Source of the DNA: Thauera butanivorans NBRC 103042
Lineage (GTDB): Bacteria; Pseudomonadota; Gammaproteobacteria; Burkholderiales; Rhodocyclaceae
NCBI RefSeq assembly: GCF_001591165.1
Contig: NZ_BCUG01000007.1
Coordinates: forward strand, 49,928-113,927
Direction: 5' to 3'
DNA length: 64,000 nt
Part shown: piece after piece, positions 49,828 through 59,100 of the stretch
How the letters are laid out: each line of letters opens with the position of its first letter
Numbering within the stretch: the first letter of the stretch is position 1
Position numbers and translations under genes: made by a program
The notes under the pieces: model-generated
What the model saw: the letters and a program-made list of their open reading frames with translations, nothing else
Database searches by the model: none
What the model was told of the DNA's origin: nothing

Positions 49828-50718
49828 TCAGTTGGCGCGAACCTGATTGTTGTTGGTGAAGGTCCAGGTGCGGGTGATTTCGATGATGTCCGTATCCCGG
49901 CGGATGTCGGGCGGGAAGGGGGCGTAGGGGGCGGCCATCCGCACGATGCGCACGGCGGCGTCATCCAGCAGCCTGTGCCCGGAGCTGCGATTGACGACGA
50001 CTTCCTCGACGCTGCCGTCGGCCTTGATCGACACCCTCAGCAGCAGGCTGCCGTAGAGGCGGCCGCGTGCGGCTTCCGGATAGTTCAGCGTGCCGACGCG
50101 CTCGACCTTCAGGCGCCAGTCCTCGACGTACTGGGCGAAACGGTATTCCCTGGCCTTGGAGCCGATGCTGGTCCTGCGCGGGCGCTTGGCGATTTCGTCC
50201 AGCTTGCGGTCGATCTCCGCTTCGAGGCGGGCGATCGCGGCGGCGCTGTCGAGCAGATCCAGGCCGCTGGGCTGCGGTGCCGGGGCGGGCTGTTCGGCCT
50301 TGGCCGGCGCGGCAGCGACCTTGGCGGGGGATTTCTCGCGGGTGATGACCTGCTTCTGCTCGCGCACCGGTTCCTGCGTGCGCTGCTTGGCTTCGACCAG
50401 GGCGTCGCCTTCGCGCTGCGCCGGCTGGGGCGGCAGCGGCGAGGTGGGGCGGGCTTCCTGTTCAGAGGTGCCGCCGGCATCGACGTTGGCCTGCGCCAGC
50501 ACGTCGGCTTTTTCCGGCGCCCGGGCATGGCGGGCGTTGACCAGCACCACGGCCAGCCCCGGATCCCTGGCCGCCGGCTTGGCGTCCGGCATGCGGAACT
50601 GCAGGCTCAGCAGCAGGGCGTGCACCGCCAGCGAAACGGCGAAGGCCCCGGCCAGCAGGCGATTGCCCTTGCGCAGGGCGGCGGCCGTTGGTGTGCGAGC
50701 GCTGAGGGCCTGTGCCAT
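49828..50718 (-). CDS. TonB-family energy-transducing protein
   Basis: A 296-residue protein with a single N-terminal membrane helix (about 22-41) and a proline/alanine/charged periplasmic linker. A coiled-coil-like stretch ([18 protein letters not shown]) leads to a C-terminal TonB domain ([43 protein letters not shown]). It would transmit proton-motive energy to outer-membrane receptors. No exbB/exbD or receptor gene is nearby; it lies between the RNase II gene and aroE, nine and ten bases from each. Confidence 0.88.
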   Translation of the reverse strand: MAQALSARTPTAAALRKGNRLLAGAFAVSLAVHALLLSLQFRMPDAKPAARDPGLAVVLVNARHARAPEKADVLAQANVDAGGTSEQEARPTSPLPPQPAQREGDALVEAKQRTQEPVREQKQVITREKSPAKVAAAPAKAEQPAPAPQPSGLDLLDSAAAIARLEAEIDRKLDEIAKRPRRTSIGSKAREYRFAQYVEDWRLKVERVGTLNYPEAARGRLYGSLLLRVSIKADGSVEEVVVNRSSGHRLLDDAAVRIVRMAAPYAPFPPDIRRDTDIIEITRTWTFTNNNQVRAN

Positions 50719-50727
50719 CGCCGGGGC

Positions 50728-52647
50728 TCAGAGCGGGCCGAAGGCGTCCGCGGTCTGGCTTTCGTCCTGCTGCTCGGGTTCGGCCAGGGTGCGCAGGAAG
50801 CGCGCGTCGACCTCGATATCGAGCAGGTCGGTGCCCTCCACCACCAGCCGTACCTGGCTGCCCGGCAGTTGCAGCGGCATCGACGGCACCCGGAACACCA
50901 GCGGAATTTCGTTCAGGCGTACGACGTTCTCGCGCAGCACCGTGGCGTCGACTTCGCCGCGGCCGTGCTGGCGCAGCCAGCGCAGGCACCAGTAGCGCTC
51001 CATGCCGCGCTGGAATTCGGCGTATTCGGCATAGGTCAGCTCGAAGTCGCGCAGCGCCGCCATCAGGTCGGCCGACTTCGGCGCGAAGGCCGGCTCGGTG
51101 CCCTGCAGCACGGCAATGATCTGCCACTGGTTGACCAGGTCGACGTAGCGCCGCAGCGGCGAGCTGGACCAGGCGTAGCACTCCACGCCCAGCCCTTCGT
51201 GCGGCGCCGCGACGGTGGTCATGCGCACCTTGCCGCCGCCCTGGGCGCGGTACAGGCCGGGCACGCCGGCTTCGTCGAGCAGGCGGCCCCAGGTGACGTT
51301 GGCATGGATCATCAACTCGGCGACCAGCTTGTCCATCGGCGAGCCGCGCAGGCGCCGGCCGATGCTGACGAAGCCGGGGCCGTCGGCGGTGTCCTGGTTC
51401 CAGTCCACGCTGAAGCCGAAGTCGATGCGGTCCTCGTTGCCGCCGGCCTTGCCGCGGCCGGCTTCGAGCACCGTTGCCAGATCCCACAGCAGCGTCAGCT
51501 CGCGCTTCCACGGAAAGTCCGGGCCGTCGCCGTGCACGGTGTCGTCGTTGAACAGCGGCTCGATGTCGTGATGGCGCAGGTTGGCGACGATGGGCACCAT
51601 CTCGACCCGGCTTTCCTCGCCGACGATGGCGAGGCCGGGGGTGATGTCGAGGTACAGCGACACTGCCGGGCAGTCGCGGCCTTCGCTCAGCGTGAAGGTC
51701 TGCACCACTTCGTCGGGCAGCATGGTGATCTTGCCGCCGGGCATGTAGACGGTCGACAGGCGGCGGCGGGCGACGGCGTCGAGCTCGGTGCCGCGGGCGA
51801 AGCCCAGCGCCGGCGCGGCGATGTGGATGCCGATGCGCCAGCCGCCTTCGGCACGCGGCACGACCGAGAAGGCGTCGTCGATCTCGGTGGTCGAGGCGTC
51901 GTCGATCGAGAACGCGGCGACCTCGGCGCGCGGCAGCCCGGCCGGCAGCACCGCCGGGGCGAAGGCGGGGAAATCGGCGCCGTCGGGGAAATGCTCGAAC
52001 AGGAAGCGTTTGTAGTGGAAGTCGTAGCTCGAGCCCAGCGCGCCGCACTTGAGCAGCAGGCGTGCGGCCGACAGCCCGGTATCGACGCAGGCGGCTTCCA
52101 GCGCCTTGATCTCGTTGCGGTTGCGGTCGGGGCGGTACAGCGCCTGCGGCAGCAGCGCCGCCAGCTCGGGCGGCAGCCGGCCCTCGACCAGTTCGGCGCG
52201 CATGTGCTCGATCAGCGCGGCCTGCTGGCGCTTCTTCTCCAGGCCGGCGAGCGCCGCCTGCAGGATCTCGGCCGGTGCCTTGCGGAAGCGCCCCTTGCCC
52301 TTGCGATGGAACCAGATCGGCGCCGAATGCAGGCGCAGCAGGAGGGTGGCGGCTTCGACCGCGCTGGGCGGATGGCCCTGGTATTCGGCGGCGAAATCGG
52401 CGAAGGCGAACTCGTCGTCGCCGCACACTTCCCACAGGAACTCGATGTCGAGCTCCTCGGCGCCGGCTTCGGCGCGGCTCAGCAGGTCGGCGGGCCCGGG
52501 CTCGCGGAATTCGAGCAGCACGTTGGCACGCTTGAGCTTCACCCGCTTGCCGTGGGTGTTCTCGACCTGCAGCGTGGCTTGGTTGTCGGCGAGGATCGTG
52601 CCGGCCTTGAAGGCCCCGTCCTCTTCATACAGCACGAACATCGGCAT
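50728..52647 (-). CDS. RNase II-family (RNB-domain) exoribonuclease
   Basis: A 639-residue protein with an N-terminal RNA-binding region and the RNB catalytic core: DDASTTEIDDAFSV supplies metal-binding aspartates, followed by GIHIAAPALGF, YMPGGKITMLP and the C-terminal signature SSSPLRRYVDLVNQWQI. It degrades RNA 3' to 5'. The length is closer to RNase II than to RNase R, and the S1 domain is not obvious. Two ATGs lie at 52647 and 52641; AGGCGG is better spaced for the second. It heads the block containing tonB, aroE and mtgA. Confidence 0.9.
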   Translation of the reverse strand: MPMFVLYEEDGAFKAGTILADNQATLQVENTHGKRVKLKRANVLLEFREPGPADLLSRAEAGAEELDIEFLWEVCGDDEFAFADFAAEYQGHPPSAVEAATLLLRLHSAPIWFHRKGKGRFRKAPAEILQAALAGLEKKRQQAALIEHMRAELVEGRLPPELAALLPQALYRPDRNRNEIKALEAACVDTGLSAARLLLKCGALGSSYDFHYKRFLFEHFPDGADFPAFAPAVLPAGLPRAEVAAFSIDDASTTEIDDAFSVVPRAEGGWRIGIHIAAPALGFARGTELDAVARRRLSTVYMPGGKITMLPDEVVQTFTLSEGRDCPAVSLYLDITPGLAIVGEESRVEMVPIVANLRHHDIEPLFNDDTVHGDGPDFPWKRELTLLWDLATVLEAGRGKAGGNEDRIDFGFSVDWNQDTADGPGFVSIGRRLRGSPMDKLVAELMIHANVTWGRLLDEAGVPGLYRAQGGGKVRMTTVAAPHEGLGVECYAWSSSPLRRYVDLVNQWQIIAVLQGTEPAFAPKSADLMAALRDFELTYAEYAEFQRGMERYWCLRWLRQHGRGEVDATVLRENVVRLNEIPLVFRVPSMPLQLPGSQVRLVVEGTDLLDIEVDARFLRTLAEPEQQDESQTADAFGPL

Positions 52648-52745
52648 CCGCCTGAAAAAAGCAAGCTGCGTAGTTTACTGGATTCGGGCGGCTTGCCCTA
52701 AAGCCGTGTCGACCGCCGTGCGGCGCGGCGGTTGCACGGGGGGCG

Positions 52746-53654
52746 TCAGCGCGGCCGGCGCGCGGCGCGCACCATGTCCACCGAATAGACCGCGAGCGCG
52801 ATCCAGATCAGCAGGAAGCCGATCAACTGGCCGGCATCGAAAGGCTCGCGGAAGATCCTGATCGCGATGATGAAGCCGAGGCTGGGGGCGAGGTATTGCA
52901 TGAAGCCGATGGTCGCCAGCGGCAGGCGGCGCGCACCGGCGGTGAACAGCATCAGCGGCAGCGCGGTGATGATGCCGCTCAGGGGCAGCAGCCAGTCGGC
53001 GGCGGCGCCGCTGCCGAAGCCGAGCGTGCCGCCGGCATGCATCCAGGCCAGGCCGGCGAGCGCCAGCGGCGCGACCAGCAGCGTTTCGATGAACAGCCCG
53101 CTGACGGCTTCGATCGGCGCGCGTTTGCGCAGCAGGCCGTACAGGCCGAAGGTGCCGGCCAGATAGAGCGAGATCCACGGCAGGCTGCCGAGCTGCCACA
53201 CCCGCCAGGCTACGCCGGCGATCGCGATCGCCACCGCGACGCGCTGCAGCGGGCGCAGGCGCTCGCCGAGGATGGCGGCGCCGAGGGCGATGCTGACCAG
53301 CGGGTTGATGAAGTAGCCGAGCGTGGCTTCGAGCAGGCGGCCGGCGTCGATCGACCAGATGAACACCAGCCAGTTGCTGCCGGTGAGCAGCGCGGTGAGC
53401 GCCAGCAGGCCGAGCAGGCGCGGCTGGCGGCAGACTTCGCGGACGCGCGCGAAGCCGCCGGTGAAGGGCAGGAAGGCGAGCAGGCCGGCAAGGAAGGCCA
53501 GCGACCACAGGATGCGGTGGGCGACGATCTCGAAGGGCGGGATGCTGCCGACGGCCCTGAAGTACAGCGGCGACAGGCCCCAGATGGAGAATGCAGCCAG
53601 CGCGGCCAGCATGCCGCGGCGCCGTTCGGCCTGCTCGATGGCGGAGGTGTTCAT
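52746..53654 (-). CDS. rarD: RarD-type EamA permease
   Basis: A 302-residue inner-membrane protein with about ten hydrophobic helices in two EamA repeats. The RarD signature FSIWGLSPLYFRAVGSIPPFEIVAHRILWSL starts the protein, and FGLYGLLRK and LQYLAPSLGFIIAI occur later. RarD proteins are drug/metabolite transporters of unproven substrate. The 98-base gap on its left carries a short GC-rich hairpin (52712-52732) with no U-tract. Confidence 0.9.
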   Translation of the reverse strand: MNTSAIEQAERRRGMLAALAAFSIWGLSPLYFRAVGSIPPFEIVAHRILWSLAFLAGLLAFLPFTGGFARVREVCRQPRLLGLLALTALLTGSNWLVFIWSIDAGRLLEATLGYFINPLVSIALGAAILGERLRPLQRVAVAIAIAGVAWRVWQLGSLPWISLYLAGTFGLYGLLRKRAPIEAVSGLFIETLLVAPLALAGLAWMHAGGTLGFGSGAAADWLLPLSGIITALPLMLFTAGARRLPLATIGFMQYLAPSLGFIIAIRIFREPFDAGQLIGFLLIWIALAVYSVDMVRAARRPR

Positions 53655-53756
53655 GAGTGCCGGAAGGGAGAAGAGGGCGCCGGGCGTTCGTACGAAAATC
53701 AGGTGGGGCGTTGTGCGACAGCAGTCAGGGTGCGCGCCGGTGCGGTGAAGCCGTGA

Positions 53757-54347
53757 TCAGCGCGGGGCGCCGCCGAGGCCGGCGAAGTCGATGACGGCGT
53801 CGAGGTAGTCGTTCCAGCGCGAGAAGCCGTGGTCGCCGCCTTCGAGCACCGTCTGGCGGGCGCCGGCGTACTTCTCCACCGCATGGCGGTAGTCGAGCAC
53901 TTCGTCGCCGGTTTCGGCGAGCAGCCAGTAGCGCTCGGGCCGGGTGATGGCGGGCACTTCGAGCGCGCGTAGTTCGTCGATGTGGCCGTGGGTGAATTCG
54001 AAGCGCTCGCCGGTGTAGAGGTTGTCCTGGATGCCGACGTAGGCCTCCAGCGACAGCGGCGCGACCACTGCCGGATTGACCAGCACCGCGCGCAGGCCGT
54101 GGCGTTCGGCGAGCCAGGTGGCGTAGTAGCCGCCGAGCGAGCTGCCGGCCACGGTCGGTGTCAGGCCGGCCGCCCGGGCGCGCTCGATGGCGCTTTCGGC
54201 CAGCGCGATCGCCGCGCGCGGCGACACCGGCAACTGCTCGCACCAGAAGTACTCGCCGAGTCCGCATTCGATCATGCGCGCCTTCAGCGCCCGGGCCTTG
54301 ATCGAGGCCGGTGCCGAGCGGAAGCCGTGCAGGTAGACGATCATCAC
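53757..54347 (-). CDS. YqiA/YcfP-type alpha/beta hydrolase (esterase)
   Basis: A 196-residue small esterase. It opens YLHGFRSAPASIKA, and the nucleophile elbow GSSLGG has Ser70 (G68-S69-S70-L71-G72). Acid and base are probably in ETGDEVLDY and EGGDHGFSRW. This matches the YqiA group with activity on short acyl esters. The start may be either of two adjacent ATGs. It follows uppP by ten bases on the same strand. Confidence 0.88.
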   Translation of the reverse strand: MMIVYLHGFRSAPASIKARALKARMIECGLGEYFWCEQLPVSPRAAIALAESAIERARAAGLTPTVAGSSLGGYYATWLAERHGLRAVLVNPAVVAPLSLEAYVGIQDNLYTGERFEFTHGHIDELRALEVPAITRPERYWLLAETGDEVLDYRHAVEKYAGARQTVLEGGDHGFSRWNDYLDAVIDFAGLGGAPR

Positions 54348-54357
54348 GCTGTCTCCG

Positions 54358-55182
54358 TCAGATTTCCGACCATTCCACCCAGCCGAAATACCAGGTCGCC
54401 AGCACGAACAGGCCGAAGGCGATGCGGTACCAGGCGAAGGCGATGAAAGTGTGGTTGGAGATGAACTTGATGAAGCTCTTCACCGCCCACATGCCGGCGA
54501 CGAAGGAGGCGACGAAGCCGACCGCGAACACCGGCAGGTCTTCCAGCCGCAGCAGGTCCCAGTTCTTGTACAGGTCGTAGGCGGTGGCGGCGAACATCGT
54601 CGGGATGGCGAGGAAGAAGGAGAACTCCGCCGCCGTCTTGCGCGACAGGCCGAAGACCACGCCGCCCATGATGGTCGCGCCCGAGCGCGAAGTGCCGGGG
54701 ATCATCGCCAGCGCCTGGGCGAAGCCGACCTTGAGGGCGTCGCCCCAGCCCATCTCGTCCACGTCGTTGATGCGCGGATGGTAGGCGCGCTTTTCCACGT
54801 AGAGGATGATCAGGCCGCCGACCACCAGCGCGGTGGCGACCGTGATCGGGTTGAACAGCAGGCCCTTGATCGTGGAATGGAACATCAGGCCGAGCACCGC
54901 GGCCGGCAGGAAGGCGATGAACAGCATGCCGACGAAGCGCTGCGCGGCCGGCTCCGTGGGCAGGCCGACGGCGACCTTGATCAGGCGTTCGCGATAGTCC
55001 CAGCACACGGCGAGGATCGCGGCCAGCTGGATGACGATCTTGAACACCTTGCTGGTGTCGTCGTTGTAGCCGAGCAGGTCGCCGACGATGATCAGGTGGC
55101 CGGTGGACGACACCGGCAGGAATTCGGTGAGGCCTTCGACGATGCCGAGGATGAGCGCGACGAGGAGAAGAGGGAGATCCAT
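54358..55182 (-). CDS. uppP: Undecaprenyl-diphosphatase (UppP/BacA)
   Basis: A 274-residue membrane phosphatase recycling the lipid carrier of peptidoglycan and other envelope polymers. The active-site helix [19 protein letters not shown] (16-34) and the second motif [13 protein letters not shown] are intact, with Glu16/Glu20 and Ser/His residues expected for activity. Overexpression in relatives gives bacitracin resistance. It is upstream of the esterase gene in a two-gene unit. Confidence 0.96.
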   Translation of the reverse strand: MDLPLLLVALILGIVEGLTEFLPVSSTGHLIIVGDLLGYNDDTSKVFKIVIQLAAILAVCWDYRERLIKVAVGLPTEPAAQRFVGMLFIAFLPAAVLGLMFHSTIKGLLFNPITVATALVVGGLIILYVEKRAYHPRINDVDEMGWGDALKVGFAQALAMIPGTSRSGATIMGGVVFGLSRKTAAEFSFFLAIPTMFAATAYDLYKNWDLLRLEDLPVFAVGFVASFVAGMWAVKSFIKFISNHTFIAFAWYRIAFGLFVLATWYFGWVEWSEI

Positions 55183-55251
55183 GCGGCTGCGGGAGGGGCT
55201 GGGGAGGGAGCGCGCGATTATACCGCCGGGAATGTTGCAGTGCGGCCGGGG

Positions 55252-55506
55252 TCACGGCGATGTCATCGCTTCGAGGCGGTCGAGAAAGCGCAGTGCATGC
55301 GCCCGGCCGTTGCCGCACATCTCGAGCGATGGCTGCAGGCTGCCGCATACCGCGGGGCGGCGCGGGTCGCCGAACAGGCGGCAGCGGTCGTCGCCGTCGA
55401 GCTGGATGCAGCGCATGCCGGCGGGCTTGCCGTTTTCCATGCCGGGAATCGGCGACGTGATCGATGGCGCGATGCAGCAGGCAGCGCAGCCGGCGCGGCA
55501 CTGCAC
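55252..55506 (-). CDS. YkgJ-family cysteine-cluster (zinc/iron-chelating) protein
   Basis: An 84-residue protein with eight cysteines, CxxxCxxCC at the start (C3, C7, C10, C11) and C33, C42, C54, C64. The pattern is that of YkgJ-type proteins, believed to bind Zn or Fe; their function is unknown. Translation starts at a GTG with GGAG seven bases upstream that falls within the final codons of the DUF2478 gene. The two are probably co-translated. Confidence 0.82.
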   Translation of the reverse strand: MQCRAGCAACCIAPSITSPIPGMENGKPAGMRCIQLDGDDRCRLFGDPRRPAVCGSLQPSLEMCGNGRAHALRFLDRLEAMTSP

Positions 55507-55507
55507 C

Positions 55508-56029
55508 TCAGGCTCCGGCCCGCACGGCGTCCCACCACGCCAGGATGTCGTCGAGCGCGGGCTTCAGGCGGGTGTATTCGCCGCCGGTGAAAGCCGCCCA
55601 TTCGTCGAGGAAGCGCTCTCCCACCGCGGTCAGCAGGGGCACGCCGGCGAGCATGGATTCGCCGACCTCGTCGCGCAGGCCGGCGCCCGACACTTCCTGC
55701 GCAGCGAACTTGTTGATGACGATGAGCTGGGCGCCGCGGCCGAGTGCGCCGCGCACCGCGACCGCGCCGCGCGCCAGCGCATCGGGGTCGAGGCGGCAGG
55801 ATGCCGAATTGCTGTTGTCCGGCTCCAGCGTCAGCGGGATGCGCTCGCCGGTCTCGAGATTCTCGAGCTCCATGCCACAGGACGTGGCATGGGCGTCGGC
55901 GATGTCGTGCTGCAGCACGCCGCCCAGCTTCACGCCGCGCGAGGCGAGGCGGCGGACCGCTTCGGCGAGCAGCAGCTCGATGTTGTCGGTGGGAGCATAG
56001 ACGATGGCGGCGAGCGGACGGGCGGTCAT
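55508..56029 (-). CDS. DUF2478 protein (putative molybdenum-linked nucleotide-binding)
   Basis: A 173-residue protein with the DUF2478 features: LAAIVYAPTDNIELLLAEAV at the N-terminus, GVLQHDI, a conserved SCRLDPDALA segment, VINKFAAQEVSGAGLRDE and LTAVGERFLDEWAAF. Family members often lie near molybdate-transport genes and look like P-loop-related proteins without a classic Walker A; biochemical function is not known. It is one base from the Cys-cluster gene and divergent from hrpA across 112 bases. Confidence 0.83.
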   Translation of the reverse strand: MTARPLAAIVYAPTDNIELLLAEAVRRLASRGVKLGGVLQHDIADAHATSCGMELENLETGERIPLTLEPDNSNSASCRLDPDALARGAVAVRGALGRGAQLIVINKFAAQEVSGAGLRDEVGESMLAGVPLLTAVGERFLDEWAAFTGGEYTRLKPALDDILAWWDAVRAGA

Positions 56030-56141
56030 GGTCGGCACGGAGGCTGAAGGCGAACGGAAACCCCGCCATTGTCGCACCGCCGTGCCCGCAGGGGGCGATG
56101 CGGGGGATAATGCGCGGCCTGATGAAAACGACCGTCCATCC

Positions 56142-59100
56142 ATGAGGGCTGAACACCGGGGCGCACGCCGCCCGTCCGAAGTACGCAAGCCCGGCGAGGC
56201 TTTCGGCGACTGCCTCAGCGCCGACCGCCCGCGCCTGCGGCGGCTGAGCCGCGAGCTGGCACGCGGTCCGGGCGCAGAGCCGAAGGCGCAGGAGCGGCAT
56301 GCCCGCCTGCAGGCCGATCTGGATGCCCTGCTGGAGCGCTCGCGCGCTGCCTTCGCCGCCCGCCGCGCCGCCCTGCCGGTGCCGGACTTCCCGCCCGAAC
56401 TGCCGGTGTCGGCGCGGCGCGACGAGATCGCGGCGGCGATGGCCGAGCACCAGGTCATCATCGTCTGCGGCGAAACCGGCTCGGGCAAGACCACCCAGTT
56501 GCCCAAGATCGCGATGACGCTGGGGCGCGGCGTGGCCGGCCTGATCGGCCACACCCAGCCGCGCCGGCTGGCGGCGCGCGCCACCGCGAGCCGCATCGCA
56601 CAGGAACTGAACAGCCCGCTGGGCCAGGCGGTGGGCTACAAGATCCGCTTCACCGACAGGACCGGCGAGCGCAGCCACGTCAAGCTGATGACCGACGGCA
56701 TCCTGCTCGCCGAGACGCAGACCGACCCGCTGCTCGCCGCCTACGACACCCTGATCATCGACGAGGCGCACGAGCGCAGCCTGAACATCGACTTCCTGCT
56801 CGGCTACCTGAAGACGCTGCTGCCGCGCCGGCCCGACCTGAAGCTGATCGTGACCTCGGCGACGCTGGATGCGGAACGCTTCGCCAGGCATTTCGCCGCT
56901 GCCGCCGGCCGGCCCGCGCCGGTGATCGAGGTCTCTGGCCGCCTGTATCCGATCGAGCTGCGCTACCGGCCGGTGGAAAGCGACGGGGATGCCGCCACGG
57001 CGGCGCGCCCGGCTGCAACGAGGGGGGAGCGTGGCGAGCGGCGCCGGGAGGATGGCGGCAGGAGCCGCGACCGCGATCTGCTGGATGCGCTGGTCGATGC
57101 GGTCGATGAGGCGCAGCGCTGCGGCCCGGGCGACGTGCTGGTCTTCCTGCCCGGCGAGCGCGAGATCCGCGAGGCCGCCGAGGCGCTGAGAAAGGCACAT
57201 CACCTGCCCGGCACCGAAATCCTGCCGCTGTTCGCGCGCCAGTCGGCGCAGGAGCAGGCGCGGGTGTTTTCGCCGTCCAACGGGCGCAGGGTGGTGCTGT
57301 CGACCAACGTCGCCGAAACTTCGCTGACCGTGCCCGGCATCCGCTACGTGGTCGATACCGGCCTGGCGCGGGTCAAGCGCTATTCGGCGCGCAACAAGGT
57401 CGAGCAACTGCAGATCGAGAAGATCGCCCAGTCGGCGGCGCAGCAGCGTGCCGGCCGCTGCGGCCGGGTCATGGACGGCATCTGCTTCCGCCTCTACGAC
57501 GAGGACGACTTCAAGCGCCGCCAAGCGCACACCGATCCCGAGATCCTGCGTTCCTCGCTGGCCGGCGTGATCCTGCGCATGAAATCGCTGAAGCTCGGCG
57601 CGGTGGAGGATTTCCCCTTCATCGACGCGCCCGGCTCGCGCCTGATCGGCGACGGTTACGCGCTGCTCGCCGAACTCGGTGCGGTCACCGACGACGATGA
57701 ACGCAGGCTGACGCCGAGCGGCATCGAGCTGGCGAAGCTGCCGCTCGATCCGCGCATCGGCCGCATGATCCTGGCCGCGCGCGACCGCGGCGCGCTGGCC
57801 GAAGTGCTGGTGATCGCCGCCGCGCTGTCGGTGCAGGACCCGCGCGAGCGCCCGCAGGACAGCCCAGGCGCGGCCGACCAGGCCCATGCCCGTTTCCGCG
57901 GCGGCGAGCAGGACCAGAAGTCCGAGTTCCTGTGGTACTGGCAGCTGTGGAAGGCCTGGGACGAAGTGCAGCGCCACGAATCGTCCAGCAAGCAGAAAGC
58001 CTGGTGCAAGAAGCACTTCCTGAACCCCATGCGGATGCGCGAGTGGCGCGACGTGTTCGCCCAGCTGCATGCGCTGGGCGCCGAGCACGGCTGGAAGGAA
58101 AACGACCAGCCGGCCAATTACGAAGCCATCCACAAGGCGCTGCTCGCCGGCCTGCTCGGCAACGTCGGCTGCCGGATCGAGGATGCTTCGGGGCAACAGG
58201 CCGGCGCCTATCTCGGTGCGCGCGGCATCAAGTTCTGGCCGCATCCCGGCTCGGCGCTGGCGAAGAAGGCCGGCAAGTGGATCATGGCGGCGGAGCAGGT
58301 CGAGACCTCGCGCCTGTTCGGCCGCTGCATCGCCCGCATCGAGCCGGAATGGGTCGAGGAGGTCGGTGCCCACTTGCTGCGGCGGCAGGTGTTCGAGCCG
58401 CACTGGTCGAAGACCTCCGGCGCGGTGCGGGCCTGGGAGCGCGGCACGCTGTACGGCCTGGTGATCTATCCGCGCCGCGTCATCGCCTACCGCGACATCG
58501 ACCCGGCGCTGTGCCGCGAATTCTTCATCCGCGAAGGCCTGGTGCAGGGCGAGATCGCCGACGGCGCCGCGCGCAGCATGGCTTTCCTGGCCCACAACCA
58601 GCGCCTGGTGGCGGAAATCGAGCGCCTGGAACACAAGTCGCGCCGTCCCGACGTGCTGGTGGATGAGGCGCTGATCGAAGCTTTCTACGACAGCAAGCTG
58701 CCGGGGGAAGTCTGCGACGTCGCCGGTTTCGAAGCCTGGCGCAAGAAAGCGGAGAAGGCCGAGCCGAAGCTGCTGCACCTGTCGCGCGAGCAGTTGATGC
58801 GGCACGAAGCCGAAGGCGTCACCACCGACCGCTTCCCGGCGGCGATGGAAGTGCTCGGCCAGAAGCTCAAGCTGGCCTATCTGCACCAGCCGGGCGAGGC
58901 CGACGACGGCGTGACGCTGACGGTGCCGCTGGCGATGCTGAACCAGATTCCCGCCAGCCGCTGCGAATGGCTGGTGCCCGGCCTGCTGGAGGAAAAGGTC
59001 GCGGCGCTGATGAAGACCGTGCCGCAGAAGCACCGCCACCGCCTGCAGCCGGTGGCCGACAGCGCGGCGGCCTTCATGGCGGCCTGCGAAGCGGGCGAGT

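Noticed and set aside
52712..52732. GC-rich hairpin after rarD as a terminator
   Set aside because: The stem is only seven pairs and there is no U-tract; such stems are frequent by chance at this GC content.
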